This document shows positions 1-9,509 of a stretch of DNA of 64,000 nucleotides, one piece after another. The notes beneath the pieces are model-generated. The model saw only the letters and a program-made list of their open reading frames with translations. It ran no database searches and was not told the DNA's origin. This DNA is from an uncultured Dehalococcoidia bacterium (GTDB taxonomy: Bacteria > Chloroflexota > Dehalococcoidia > Bin125): NCBI GenBank assembly GCA_958295515.1, contig CATQGW010000001.1, positions 310,001 to 374,000 of the forward strand. The letters are read 5' to 3'. The translations under genes and the position numbers were made by a program. Within the stretch, counting starts at the first letter, position 1. Every line of letters begins with the position of its first letter.

Positions 1-1
1 G

Positions 2-487
2 ATGCTGGCCTTCCCGTTTCTGCTGCTGGGGATCGCGGTGCTGGCGATTTTGGGCACGGGCACCTCGCAGGTGGCGCTGGCTTTGGGGATCGCCAACATC
101 CCGGTCTTCGCGCGGATCGCGCGCGCGCAGCTGTTGACCGAGAAAGAACGCGACTACGTGCTCGCGGCGCGCTCGATGGGCGCGTCGCCGGTGCGCATCG
201 TGGGACGCCACATCGCCGCCAACGCGCTGCCGCCGCTGCTGGTGCAGGCGGCGCTGGCGATGGCCTTCGCGGTGATCGCCGAGGCCACGCTCAGCTTCCT
301 CGGCCTCGGCGCGTCGCCGCCCACGCCGACGCTCGGGATCATCCTGTCCGACGGCCGCCGCTGGCTGTTCACCGGCGCTTGGTGGTTCGTACTCTTCCCC
401 ACCCTCGGGCTGTCGCTGATTCTGCTTTCGCTCAACTTCCTCGCCGATGCGGTGGTGGAGGCGATCGATCCCCACCGACGCCGCTAA
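2..487 (+). CDS. ABC transporter permease, DppC/OppC type (5' partial)
   Basis: C-terminal part of an inner-membrane permease of a peptide/nickel-type ABC importer. The visible 161 residues contain hydrophobic segments and the cytoplasmic EAA-type loop around residues 55-80 (AARSMGAS...LPPLL), which docks on the ATPase. The segment ASPPTPTLGIILSDGR and the final membrane helix are typical of DppC/OppC, whose full length is about 280-300 residues, so the N-terminus lies before the window. The ATG at base 2 is probably internal. It converges on the maturase gene with a 4-base overlap of the stop codons. Substrate unknown. Confidence 0.85.
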   Translation: MLAFPFLLLGIAVLAILGTGTSQVALALGIANIPVFARIARAQLLTEKERDYVLAARSMGASPVRIVGRHIAANALPPLLVQAALAMAFAVIAEATLSFLGLGASPPTPTLGIILSDGRRWLFTGAWWFVLFPTLGLSLILLSLNFLADAVVEAIDPHRRR

Positions 488-1323
488 TCGGCGCGGACGC
501 AGCGGAAGCCGATGTTGCTCGTGCCGGTGTCGGGCGGCAGCCCCATTCGGGCGGCCGGGCGGTAGCGCGCGCAGTAGCTTTCGTGGCAGAGAAATGAGCC
601 GCCCTTGAGCAGCTTCAGCTCACCTTCGGCGGGGCCGATCGGGTCTTCGCGCGGGTTGGTCTGATGCGCGAACACGTCGAACCAGTCGAAGCACCACTCC
701 CAGACGTTGCCGGTCATGTTATAGAGGCCGAAATCGTTGGGCGCGAAGGCGTCGGCGGGGCAGGTTCCATACCAGCCGTCGTCCAGCGTGTTGCGCGAGG
801 GGAACGCGCCCTGCCAGACATTCATCCGATGTTCGCCGCCCGGCGTCAGCTCGTCGCCCCAGGGGAAACGCGCTCGTTCGCGGCCGCCCCGCGCCGCGCG
901 TTCCCACTGCGCCTCGCTGGGCAGCTGTTTGCCCGCCCAGGCCGCGTAGGCCGCGGCGTCCGCCCAGCTCACGTGGACGACCGGATGATCCTCGCGCCCC
1001 GCAACCCCGCTCGCCGGTCCCTCCGGATGACGCCAGTCCGCGCCCATCACCTGCCGCCACCAGGGCGCATCGGCCGCCGCTCGGGTGAGCGGGAAATCGT
1101 CGGGCAGCAGCCCCGCAAACACGAACGACCAGCCGAAACGCTCGGCGTCGGTTTCGTAACCGCTATCGGCGGCGAACGCTGCGAAATCTGCGTTGGTCAC
1201 CGTGCAGACATCGATGCGGTACGGCGAAACGGCAACCTCACGCACCGGCGCCTCGCCGTCGTCGGGATACGACATCGCGTCGTCGGATCCGATCAGAAAC
1301 GCGCCGCCCGGAATCTCCGCCAT
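484..1323 (-). CDS. Formylglycine-generating enzyme (sulfatase maturase)
   Basis: Oxidises the active-site cysteine of type I sulfatases to C-alpha-formylglycine. The 279-residue protein begins MAEIPGGAFLIGSDD and ends with the family signature, including CHESYC and GFRCVRAD. Both cysteines matching the catalytic pair of human SUMF1 (Cys336/Cys341) are present, near residues 246 and 251, so this looks like a true maturase and not only an FGE-fold protein. The reading frame stays open upstream to 1479, inside the sulfatase, but residues before the chosen ATG are low-complexity and unlike the family. It lies 86 bases downstream of the sulfatase on the same strand, probably as one transcript. 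Confidence 0.9.
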   Translation of the reverse strand: MAEIPGGAFLIGSDDAMSYPDDGEAPVREVAVSPYRIDVCTVTNADFAAFAADSGYETDAERFGWSFVFAGLLPDDFPLTRAAADAPWWRQVMGADWRHPEGPASGVAGREDHPVVHVSWADAAAYAAWAGKQLPSEAQWERAARGGRERARFPWGDELTPGGEHRMNVWQGAFPSRNTLDDGWYGTCPADAFAPNDFGLYNMTGNVWEWCFDWFDVFAHQTNPREDPIGPAEGELKLLKGGSFLCHESYCARYRPAARMGLPPDTGTSNIGFRCVRAD

Positions 1324-1409
1324 CGCCCGACCGTCGCCGCAGCGCTGCTCCGACCGCGCAGCGCTGCGCTGCGCGAGGCCGGACGTGCGGGCGGGCGCGC
1401 AACAGCCGC

Positions 1410-3686
1410 TCACTGGCCCGACATCATCTGGCGGAAGCGCCGGCGGCCGGCTTGCTGCGCGGCGCTCGGCGAGGTCCACGGATCAACGACGATCTCCACG
1501 CTGTGGATCACGCCCGTGAACTCGAACGGCGGCTCGTAGGCGTCGCTGACCGGGGAGTAGCCGTCGCGCCCGAACTCCGTCCCGCCGTGGCCGATCAGCA
1601 CGCGATCCGCCACCAGCGGAACCTCGCCCTCGGCGACCGTCTGCCCGTCGATCGACAGCGTGACCCGCGCGGGCGCGGAGGCTCCCTCGCCGCTCATCGC
1701 CGCGCCGATCACGCAGTCGCCCGCCGGCACCGGCGCTGCGGAGCGAATCCGCGCGCCCGCGCCGAATGCGTGGTAGTCGAAGCAGAGCATGTTCTCCTGG
1801 ATGTAGAGCGAGAAGCCTCCGTGAATTCGCCCGCGCGCGACGAGCACTCCGTCGTCGCTCGCGGCGCGCGAGATTGCGGCCTCCAGCGTCCAGTCGCCCA
1901 GATCCGTCGCCGGCGCGACCTCGTGCGGCAGATAGCCGATCGGCGGCGTGTAGCGGTAGCGCAGGCCATGATGCGGTGCGCCCGGGCGCATGATCGGCTG
2001 CGCCAGTTCGACGCGGCGGTCGTCCAGCGGCAGCACGCCATGGCGGCCCGCCTCAATCCACCAGCGGTCGATCAGCGCGCGCAGACGCTCCTGCTCCTCA
2101 CCGGCCAGATCGCGCGTTTCCGAAAAGTCCCGATCCAAGTGATACAGCTCCCACTCGTCATCGCTCCAGTCGCGCCCCGCGCGGTGGCGGGCGACGGCTT
2201 TCCAGCCGTCCGCCCAGATGCCGCGATGCCCGAACATCTCGAAATACTGCGCGTCCTTGTGCGAGGGCGCATCCGCCTCGTTCAGCGCGTAGGCGAAGCT
2301 CGTGCCGCTGATCGGCAGCTGCTCCGCGCCGCGGTAACGCTCCGGCGCGCGCGCGCCCAGCGTCTCCAGCACCGTCGGCAGCACATCGGAGGCGTGGTGG
2401 AACTGATCGCGGATGCCGCCGCGTTCGGCGATGCCCTGCGGCCAGTGGACAATCAGCGGGACCCGCACGCCGCCGCCGTGCGTGTTCTGCTTGTACCAGC
2501 GCAGCGGCGTGTTGCCGGCCTGCGCCCAGCCCCACGGATAGTTCGAGGAGGAGCGCGGCCCGCCGATCTCGTGAAGGCGCGATTGCACTTCGTCGAGGTC
2601 CTCCGGCAGCGGCTGAAACAGCCGCGCCGAATCGGAGAAGCCCTGCGGTCCGCCTTCCTGCGAGGCTCCGTTGTCGGCGGTCAGGATGATGATCGTGTCG
2701 TCCAGGCGGCCCGACTGCTCGAGGTCATCGAGCAGCCGCCCAACCTGCGCGTCGGCGTGCTCGAGGAAGCCGGCGAAGGCTTCCTGCAGCGCGCAGGCGA
2801 AGGCGCGCGCCTGCGGCGACAGGTCGTCCCAGGCCTCCACGCCCGGGTTGCGCGGCGCAAGCTCGGTGCCCTCCGGAATCACGCCCAACTCCAGCTGGCG
2901 CGCGAACCACTGCTCGCGGATCGCATCCCAGCCGATGTCGAACTTGCCGCGGTACCGCTCGATGTATTCGGCCGGCGCCTGGTGCGGCGAGTGCGTCGCG
3001 CCCGGCGTGAACCAGAGAAAGAACGGCTGCCCCGGATAGACCGCCTGCTGATCGCGCAGGAAGCCCAGCGCCCGATCCGTCAAATCCTCCGTCAGGTGAT
3101 AGCCCTGCTCCGGGCGCTTCGGCGGATCAACGTGATGGTTGTCGTAGACCAGCTCCGGGTAAAACTGGTCGGTCTCACCGCCGAGGAAACCGTAGAACCG
3201 GTCGAAGCCCCGCTGCAGCGGCCAGTCGTCGAACGGCCCGGCCTGCGAGGTCGCCTCCAGCGGCGTCAGATGCCACTTGCCGACCGCGTAGGTCGCGTAG
3301 TTCTCCTCGTGCAGCAGCTCCGCCATCGTCGCCGCGTTGCGCGAGATCGCGCCGCGCATGTGCGGATAGCCCGAGTTGAAGTGCGCGATCGCCCGCATCC
3401 CCACCGTGTGATGATTGCGCCCGGTCAGCAGCGCCGCCCGCGTCGGCGAGCAGAGCGGCGTCACATGAAAATTGGTGAAGCGCAGCCCGCCCGCCGCGAG
3501 CCGATCAATGTTGGGCGTCGCAATCGTCGAGCCGTAGCAGCCGAAATGGGAGAAGCCCAAGTCGTCGAAGAGGATCACCACCACGTTCGGTCGGTCCTGC
3601 GGCACCGTGCGCAGCGGCGGCCACCACGGCTCCGAATCGCGGAACGTGCGCCCAATCTTCCCCTCAAACGGTTCGCTGCTTGCCAT
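1410..3686 (-). CDS. Type I sulfatase (arylsulfatase family)
   Basis: Hydrolyses sulfate esters of an unknown organic substrate. The 758-residue protein has the N-terminal metal-binding motif PNVVVILFDDLGFS (near residues 33-46) and the sulfatase signature CSPTRAALLTGRN with Cys79 as the residue converted to formylglycine. Further family motifs include GKWHLT and TADNGA. The C-terminal ~180 residues form a beta-rich extension after the catalytic domain. No convincing signal peptide is seen, so a cytoplasmic location is possible. The maturase follows directly. The long arylsulfatase-like C-terminus resembles PF00884 proteins common in marine bacteria. Confidence 0.95.
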   Translation of the reverse strand: MASSEPFEGKIGRTFRDSEPWWPPLRTVPQDRPNVVVILFDDLGFSHFGCYGSTIATPNIDRLAAGGLRFTNFHVTPLCSPTRAALLTGRNHHTVGMRAIAHFNSGYPHMRGAISRNAATMAELLHEENYATYAVGKWHLTPLEATSQAGPFDDWPLQRGFDRFYGFLGGETDQFYPELVYDNHHVDPPKRPEQGYHLTEDLTDRALGFLRDQQAVYPGQPFFLWFTPGATHSPHQAPAEYIERYRGKFDIGWDAIREQWFARQLELGVIPEGTELAPRNPGVEAWDDLSPQARAFACALQEAFAGFLEHADAQVGRLLDDLEQSGRLDDTIIILTADNGASQEGGPQGFSDSARLFQPLPEDLDEVQSRLHEIGGPRSSSNYPWGWAQAGNTPLRWYKQNTHGGGVRVPLIVHWPQGIAERGGIRDQFHHASDVLPTVLETLGARAPERYRGAEQLPISGTSFAYALNEADAPSHKDAQYFEMFGHRGIWADGWKAVARHRAGRDWSDDEWELYHLDRDFSETRDLAGEEQERLRALIDRWWIEAGRHGVLPLDDRRVELAQPIMRPGAPHHGLRYRYTPPIGYLPHEVAPATDLGDWTLEAAISRAASDDGVLVARGRIHGGFSLYIQENMLCFDYHAFGAGARIRSAAPVPAGDCVIGAAMSGEGASAPARVTLSIDGQTVAEGEVPLVADRVLIGHGGTEFGRDGYSPVSDAYEPPFEFTGVIHSVEIVVDPWTSPSAAQQAGRRRFRQMMSGQ

Positions 3687-3798
3687 GACCGCATCTCCTC
3701 CGCTGCTGCCAGTCTCGCAGGCACTGTAGGCAATCTCGCGTACTCAGTGTCCGTCAGACCGGGAAGATGCTTCTCCAGATCAGCCGCCGCCCCGTCCA

Positions 3799-4128
3799 TC
3801 AGAGCCAGCCGTGCTCCTCGCCCCACTCGAGCCACAGCTCGCGGATGCGGCGCCGATCAAACTCGCCCGCCGGAACCGGATCCTCGCCTGTCAACTCTCG
3901 GAGGTGTCGGTACCAGTGCCAGCCGCGCTCGCGCAGATGCCGCAGGATCAGCGGAATCGCCGCCTCTCCCATCGCCAGAATTTCGGCGTAGGCGGGATGA
4001 TCGTGAACGCCGATCGACGCGCCGCCGCGCTCACGGATCCACTGCTCCGCCAGCTGGTCGAACCGCCGTGCCAGCGCCGGGTCGGTCTCCCTCTCCACTC
4101 CTGCGGCGTTCGCCTCGTTCGTCACCAT
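3799..4128 (-). CDS. Small conserved hypothetical protein
   Basis: A 109-residue protein beginning MVTNEANAAGVERETDPALA. Its second half has the pattern HPAYAEILAMGEAAIPLILRHL, then WHWYRHLRELTGEDPVPAGE and a terminal LWLEWGEEHGWL. I recall this arrangement in small uncharacterised proteins of cyanobacteria and other phyla; no function is established. An earlier in-frame ATG at 4158 would add ten residues. It stands alone between the sulfatase and a divergent enolase-superfamily gene. Confidence 0.7.
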   Translation of the reverse strand: MVTNEANAAGVERETDPALARRFDQLAEQWIRERGGASIGVHDHPAYAEILAMGEAAIPLILRHLRERGWHWYRHLRELTGEDPVPAGEFDRRRIRELWLEWGEEHGWL

Positions 4129-4213
4129 CCCGCACCTCGCCGTCCGGATCGCCAGCATACTCGGCCTCGCGCGGTAGCCTGCGCTCCAGCAGCAGCGTTT
4201 GAGGGGGGTTGCC

Positions 4214-5425
4214 ATGAAGATTCGCGAAATCGAGACCTTTGTCGTCGACGCCGGTTGGCGGCCCTGGCAGTTCGTCGCCGTGCGCACCGATGAGGGCATC
4301 ACCGGCTACGGCGAGATGTCCGACGGACGCAACCCCTACGGCATCGTCGGAACCATCACCGACTTCGAGCCCCTCCTGCTCGGCCAGGACCCGCTCGCCG
4401 TCGAGCAGCGCTACTGGGACCTGTACCGCATGACCCGTCAGAGCCCCGGCGGGATCGCCGCCAAGGCGATCGCCGGCATCGAGCTCGCCCTCTGGGACAT
4501 CAAGGGCAAGTCGCTCGGCGTGCCCGTCCACTCGCTCTTCGGCGGTCCCACCCGCTACGAGCAGCAGATCTACTGGTCCCACTGCGGCAGCTCGCGCGCG
4601 CGCAACTACGAGCTGATCGGCGCGCCGCCGCTGCGCACGATGGACGACGTGACCGCGCTCGGCGCGGAGGTGCGCGAAAAAGGCTTCAACGCGCTGAAAA
4701 CCAACATCATCTTCCCCGGTGATCCCGCCGACGGCTACGGCCCCGGCTTCGGCGGCGCGCCCGGCAGCACCGACCAGAACGTCACCCCCGCCCTGCTCCG
4801 CCACGTGCGCGAATACATCTCCGCCTTCAAACAGGGCGCCGGCCCCGATGTGCAGATCGCGCTCGACCTCAACTTCAACTTCAAACCGCTCGCCGCCCGC
4901 CAAATCTGCCAGGTGCTCGAAGACCTCGAAATGATGTGGGTCGAAATCGATATGTACGAGCCCGAAGGTCTGGCCGAAGTGAAGCGCTCCACCACGGTCC
5001 CGATCACCTCCGGCGAAAACCTCTACACCCTGCGCGACTACCGCCCCTTCTTCGAAGCCCGCGCGATGGACAACGTGATGATCGATGTCCCCTGGCAGGG
5101 CTTCGCCCGCTCCCGCGATGTCGCCATGGCCGCCGAGAGCTACGAGCTCAACTGCGCCCCCCACAACTACTACTCGCACCTCGCCTCGATGCACGCCCTG
5201 CACCTCTGCGCCACCGTCCCCAACGTCCGCATCATGGAAATCGACATCGACGACGTCCCCTGGAAGGACGATCTGGCGGGCGGCCCGCTGGAAATCACCA
5301 ACGGCAAGCTCAACGTCCCCGAAACCCCCGGCTGGGGCGTCGAGCTCAACGAAGACGTCGCCCGCCAAAAAGTCTGGCAACCCGGCCGCGGCCCCGGCTA
5401 CCTCCCCCGCCGCTCAGCCCAATAA
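4214..5425 (+). CDS. Mandelate racemase/muconate lactonizing enzyme family protein
   Basis: Enolase-superfamily enzyme of 403 residues, probably a sugar-acid dehydratase or epimerase; the substrate cannot be read from sequence. The N-terminal capping domain (about 1-125) is followed by the barrel. Likely metal ligands are D218 (ALDLNFN), E244 (WVEID) and E268 (SGEN). D291 and H317 (CAPHN) fit the His-Asp dyad of the mandelate racemase subgroup, and K162 (LKTN) sits at the second-strand lysine position. The ATG at 4214 follows a G-rich ribosome site and gives the usual MKI start; a start at 4199 is less likely. Confidence 0.9.
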   Translation: MKIREIETFVVDAGWRPWQFVAVRTDEGITGYGEMSDGRNPYGIVGTITDFEPLLLGQDPLAVEQRYWDLYRMTRQSPGGIAAKAIAGIELALWDIKGKSLGVPVHSLFGGPTRYEQQIYWSHCGSSRARNYELIGAPPLRTMDDVTALGAEVREKGFNALKTNIIFPGDPADGYGPGFGGAPGSTDQNVTPALLRHVREYISAFKQGAGPDVQIALDLNFNFKPLAARQICQVLEDLEMMWVEIDMYEPEGLAEVKRSTTVPITSGENLYTLRDYRPFFEARAMDNVMIDVPWQGFARSRDVAMAAESYELNCAPHNYYSHLASMHALHLCATVPNVRIMEIDIDDVPWKDDLAGGPLEITNGKLNVPETPGWGVELNEDVARQKVWQPGRGPGYLPRRSAQ

Positions 5426-5508
5426 CCCACCGCACCCCCACGCCAACCAGCACCCTCGCCGCCAACGCATCGAGCCGCCCCGCCCCTCCCTCAACAACAG
5501 CCCCGCGA

Positions 5509-6681
5509 CTAGGGCGACGCGACGTTGCTGAACTGCTTCGAGGGCAGCGTGCCGAGCGCCGGCGCCCAGCCGGGGTCGGACTGCGGCGGGTGCGCCGCCA
5601 GCCAGTCCTCGTCGATCGCGACGCCCAGACCCGGCGCTTCGGGAACCGAGAGGAAACCGTCCTCCTGGACGGGGAACTCGCCGATGCAGGCGTCCTGGAA
5701 CCAGGCGCGCATGCCGCCCTCATGGATCATGAAGTTGGGGATCGAGGCGTCCACATGCAACGCGGCCAGCACATCCATTGGTCCGTGGATCGCGTGCGGC
5801 TGCACGCCCACATATTGCGCCTCGGCCAGCGCCGCGATGCGTTTCATCTGCCCGATCCCGCCGCACTGGATCACGTCGGGCTGAATCATCGCCACGATCT
5901 GGCGTTGCAGCAGATCGAAGTAGGTGAACGGGCTGTAGATGCGCTCGCCGGTCGCGATCGGGATGTTGGTGCCGCGCGCGACCTGCTCCATCGCGTCGAG
6001 GTTCTCAAACGGCACCGGCTCCTCGAAGACGAAGGGGCGGTACTCCTCAATCGCGTTGCCCACGCGGATCGCCTCCGCCGGAGTCAGGCGACCGTGGACC
6101 TCGACCAGCAGCTCAACTTCGAAACCGACCGCATCGCGCACGGCCGCCAACGTATCGATCGCCTTGCGCTCCGCCTCGTAGCTGATGAACAGGCCGCGAT
6201 GATCGAAGGGATCGCCCTTCAGCGCCGTCAGCCCCGTGGCGACCTGGCTCAGCGCAAACTCCGCGGCGCTCTCCGGCGACGGTCCGTCCCAGCGGCCGTA
6301 GCACCAAATCTTGTCGCGCAGCTTGCCGCCCAGCAGTTCGTAGACGGGCACCCCCAGCGCTTTGCCCTTGATGTCGTAGAGCGCCATCTCAATCCCGGCC
6401 GCAGCCGCGTTCTGAATCGGACCGCCGCGCGCGAAATGGCGGTGATGCATCGTCTGCCAGAGCTCTTCGATCCGGAAGGGGTCCTCGCCGATCACGAGCT
6501 GGCCAAACTCGTCCACCATCGTGGCGACGGCCATCGGACCGCAGGTCGCGTCGCCCCAACCCACGATCCCTTCGTCGGTCTCCACCTTGACGAAGACGAA
6601 ATTCCAGGGCGGGAAGGCAAACATCGGATGGACCGTGACGCCGGGCGAGGCGGGAATCGCACTGACGGAGGTGATTTTCAT
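5509..6681 (-). CDS. Enolase-superfamily dehydratase, galactonate dehydratase-like
   Basis: Predicted Mg-dependent acid-sugar dehydratase of 390 residues, starting MKITSVSAIPASPGV. The motif LLVEVHGRLTP (E194, H196) occupies the place of the DxHGR motif of galactonate dehydratase, with Glu in place of the first Asp ligand. E220 or E221 (FEEPVP) and E246 (ATGERIY) complete the metal site, and D269 and H296 (VQPHAIHGP) fit the general acid/base dyad. It is convergent with the neighbouring enolase-superfamily gene. The exact substrate (galactonate, arabinonate or another acid) is not determined. Confidence 0.9.
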   Translation of the reverse strand: MKITSVSAIPASPGVTVHPMFAFPPWNFVFVKVETDEGIVGWGDATCGPMAVATMVDEFGQLVIGEDPFRIEELWQTMHHRHFARGGPIQNAAAAGIEMALYDIKGKALGVPVYELLGGKLRDKIWCYGRWDGPSPESAAEFALSQVATGLTALKGDPFDHRGLFISYEAERKAIDTLAAVRDAVGFEVELLVEVHGRLTPAEAIRVGNAIEEYRPFVFEEPVPFENLDAMEQVARGTNIPIATGERIYSPFTYFDLLQRQIVAMIQPDVIQCGGIGQMKRIAALAEAQYVGVQPHAIHGPMDVLAALHVDASIPNFMIHEGGMRAWFQDACIGEFPVQEDGFLSVPEAPGLGVAIDEDWLAAHPPQSDPGWAPALGTLPSKQFSNVASP

Positions 6682-6757
6682 GGCGCAGCCTTCCTGAGCG
6701 TTCTGCTCAGGCGGAACCTAGCAGTTGCACGACTTGCCGCGCTTGCGCAACTACGCC

Positions 6758-8380
6758 CTAAGCCGGCGCGCCGAGCGCGTATTCGAGCTTCCCATCCACA
6801 TACGTCTGCTGCACCACGATCTCGCGGATGTACTCCGGCGTGACCAACGACGGATCGTGGCTCAGCACCACCAGGTCCGCCCGCTTGCCGACCTCGATCG
6901 AGCCCACCTCGTGGTCGCGGAACATCGCCGCGGCCGAGTTGATCGTGTAGGTGCGCAGCCCCTCCCGCGCCGAGATCGCCTGCTCGGGCGCCACCACCTG
7001 GCCGTCGCGCGAGCGGCGCGAGACGGCGCTGTGCAACCCCAGCAGCGGCTCCACCGGGGCGCAGGGGAAGTCGGAACCCGAGGCGACCGTGACGCCCGAA
7101 TCCAGCATCTCCCGGTAGGGCAGCACCGTGCTGTCGATTCCGTTCTCGGCCGCGTATGCGCCCAGCCCCGGGCCGACCGAGTAGAGGAACGCCGGCTGAT
7201 GCGAGATCATCACGCCGAGCGACGCCGCTCGCTCCATCTGCTCGCGGTTGCCGAAGAAGAAATGCTCGATGCGGTAACGCGGATCCTCGCGCGGGACTTC
7301 GCGCTGGACGCGCTCGTAGGCGTTCAGCGCCATATCGATGGCGCGGTTGCCGAGGCAGTGAATTGCGGTCTGCAAGCCGTGCCTGGCGGCGTTGATCACC
7401 AGCTGGTCAACCTCGTCCTGCTCGTAATACGGCGTGCCGACATCCTCCAGCGAGCCGTCCGGGTGGCACTTGGTCATCGTGAAGCTGGGGAAGACCGGGT
7501 CCATGAAGAGCTTCACGATGCCGCCGCGCAGGCGGTCGGAGACGTCATCGGCGAGGAACGACCCTTCGGCGGCCGCCTCGGGTGCAGCGAAAAACCCGTT
7601 CCCGCCCCGCATCTGGTGAACCACAATCGGCAGCTTGCCCCGCTCGTCGGCCAGTCGGTAGATCTCCGCGCTCTCCGGCATCACCACCGCGTCGCCCACG
7701 CTCGTCACCCCGTGCGAGAGGTGCCGCCGCGCATTCTGGTCGACCAGCCCTGCCACCACATCGGGTCCGAGCCGGTCAATGTGCGCCCGCATCGAGGCCT
7801 GGTGGACCGGGTTCATCGCCCGTTCCCAGAGCATCCCGGCGGCCTCACCGCTCGCGTCGCGCAGGATCTCGCCGCCGCGCGGATCAGGCGTATCTCGCGT
7901 AATCCCGCCCAGCGCCATCGCCGCCGAGTTGGCGTAGCAGGCGTGGTAGGAGAAATCCATCACGCAGACCGGATTGTTCGGCGCGGCGTCGTCCAGCTCG
8001 CCGCGCAGCAGCGCCGCCCCAAGCTCGCGCCCTCCCCCGCTGTAACCCAGCCCCCAAATCCACTGCCCCGGCGGGCAGCCCGCGGCTGCCGCCGCGATCG
8101 CTTCCAGCACCCCCGCCTTGCCCGCCAGCGGCGGCACCCGGCAGTCGACCGAGCGCGGCTCGAAAGTGGTCATCGAGAAGTGGTTGTGCGGATCGCAGAA
8201 ACCCGGCGCCAGCGCCCGCCCGCGCAGCTCAACCTGTGCGGCGTCGGGCGAGACCGCCTGGCGCACCTCCGCGTCATCGCCGACCGCCACGATCCGCCCG
8301 TCGCGCACCGCAACGCCCGAGACGACGCGGTCCAGCGCGTCGATCGTCAACACCCGTCCGCCGGTGAACAGCAATTCCAT
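6758..8380 (-). CDS. Amidohydrolase family 3 (YtcJ-like)
   Basis: Metal-dependent hydrolase of 540 residues in the amidohydrolase superfamily. The N-terminal beta-sandwich (MELLFTGGRVLTIDALD) leads to the HxH metal motif DPHNHF at H65/H67. Later motifs include YRIEHFFF, HQPAFLYS, SGSDFPCAPVEPL and the C-terminal VGSIEVGKRADLVVLS. The ATG at 8380 follows a strong GGAGGAG site; the frame is open to 8437 but that extension is unlike the family. Substrates of YtcJ-type enzymes are mostly unknown. Divergent from the epimerase gene. Confidence 0.92.
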   Translation of the reverse strand: MELLFTGGRVLTIDALDRVVSGVAVRDGRIVAVGDDAEVRQAVSPDAAQVELRGRALAPGFCDPHNHFSMTTFEPRSVDCRVPPLAGKAGVLEAIAAAAAGCPPGQWIWGLGYSGGGRELGAALLRGELDDAAPNNPVCVMDFSYHACYANSAAMALGGITRDTPDPRGGEILRDASGEAAGMLWERAMNPVHQASMRAHIDRLGPDVVAGLVDQNARRHLSHGVTSVGDAVVMPESAEIYRLADERGKLPIVVHQMRGGNGFFAAPEAAAEGSFLADDVSDRLRGGIVKLFMDPVFPSFTMTKCHPDGSLEDVGTPYYEQDEVDQLVINAARHGLQTAIHCLGNRAIDMALNAYERVQREVPREDPRYRIEHFFFGNREQMERAASLGVMISHQPAFLYSVGPGLGAYAAENGIDSTVLPYREMLDSGVTVASGSDFPCAPVEPLLGLHSAVSRRSRDGQVVAPEQAISAREGLRTYTINSAAAMFRDHEVGSIEVGKRADLVVLSHDPSLVTPEYIREIVVQQTYVDGKLEYALGAPA

Positions 8381-8536
8381 TCCGCAACTCCTCCACAGCG
8401 CCGGCCAATCGGCAATGCCGCTCAAGCGCCGCCGCAAGGGTAGTGCGCCGGCGCATCGAGATTGCCGCAGCGAGGTGTGGCGCGGGTGCTACCGTGCCGC
8501 CCAAGCCGGACGAACATCGGCGGAAGGCGGGGCAAA

Positions 8537-9475
8537 ATGCGTATCGCAGTGCTGGGCGGAAGCGGCTTCATTGGACCGCGCGTGATGCGGCGGCTGGTCG
8601 AACAGGGACACGAGGTCCACTGCATGGACATTGCGCCGAATGCGCCGGCGCTCGACCCGCTTCGCGATCAGATCCGGATCATGCACGGCGACATCACCCT
8701 GATGGACGATGTCGTGGAGGCGCTGGCGGAGAGCAAGCCCGATCGCGTGCTCAATCTGGCCTACGCGCTGGGCGCGTCGGAGCGCGACCCGCATCCTCAG
8801 GTGCGGCTGAACATCCTCGGCATGGACAACTGCTTTGAGGCGGCTCGCATCCTCGGCATTCGGCGCGTGGTCTACGCCAGCTCGCTGGCCGTCTACGGTC
8901 CGCAGCGGCTGCATGGCGAGCGCATGGTGACCGAGGACGATCTACGGCTCGGCACCGGCATCTACGCCGTCTCCAAGACGTTCAACGAACACCAGGCCGA
9001 CTGGTACAACCGCGCCTACGACATGGCGATCACCGGCATCAGGCCGGCCAACATCACAGGCCCCGACAAGGTGCGCGGCTCGATGAACCACGTCCAGTGC
9101 CAGGTGCTCCCCGCGCGCAACGCGCCGGTCGGCTTCCCCCACCGCGACACGATGACGCTGCCGCTGCACGTCGAGGACATCGCCGAGGTCTTCGTGCGCG
9201 TGACGCTGGCCGAGCAGACTGCCTACTCGATCTACAACTCCGGCGGACACGCGACAAGCATGGGCGACCTCGCCGACACAGTGCGCGAGTTCCTGCCCGA
9301 GGCGGAGATCACGTTCGATCAGGACGCGGGCGGGCGCGAAGCCTCGGGGCTGTATCTGATGGACAACTCGCGGCTGGTCGAAGAGTTTGAAATCCAGTAC
9401 GCCCCCTTCCCGCAGCGCGTGCTGGAGACGATCAACGAAGTCCGGCGCAGCGAAGGGCTGCCCGCGGTCGGGTAG
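8537..9475 (+). CDS. NAD-dependent epimerase/dehydratase
   Basis: Short-chain dehydrogenase/reductase of the extended epimerase class, 312 residues. The Rossmann motif GGSGFIG is at residues 7-13, followed by SSLAVYG and the catalytic YAVSK. It probably oxidises, epimerises or dehydrates a nucleotide sugar or a related compound. The ATG at 8537 follows a GGAAGGCGG site; an upstream in-frame start at 8462 is poorer. The 5' neighbour is the divergent amidohydrolase, leaving about 156 bases for promoters. Confidence 0.9.
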   Translation: MRIAVLGGSGFIGPRVMRRLVEQGHEVHCMDIAPNAPALDPLRDQIRIMHGDITLMDDVVEALAESKPDRVLNLAYALGASERDPHPQVRLNILGMDNCFEAARILGIRRVVYASSLAVYGPQRLHGERMVTEDDLRLGTGIYAVSKTFNEHQADWYNRAYDMAITGIRPANITGPDKVRGSMNHVQCQVLPARNAPVGFPHRDTMTLPLHVEDIAEVFVRVTLAEQTAYSIYNSGGHATSMGDLADTVREFLPEAEITFDQDAGGREASGLYLMDNSRLVEEFEIQYAPFPQRVLETINEVRRSEGLPAVG

Positions 9476-9509
9476 ATCCCGCTCCCGCCTCCGTCGCACC
9501 CGCGCCGAT

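Noticed and set aside
1452..4202. A 916-residue open frame opposite the sulfatase
   Set aside because: Arg-rich, without motifs, and fully covered by the sulfatase and its neighbour; typical antisense openness in GC-rich DNA.
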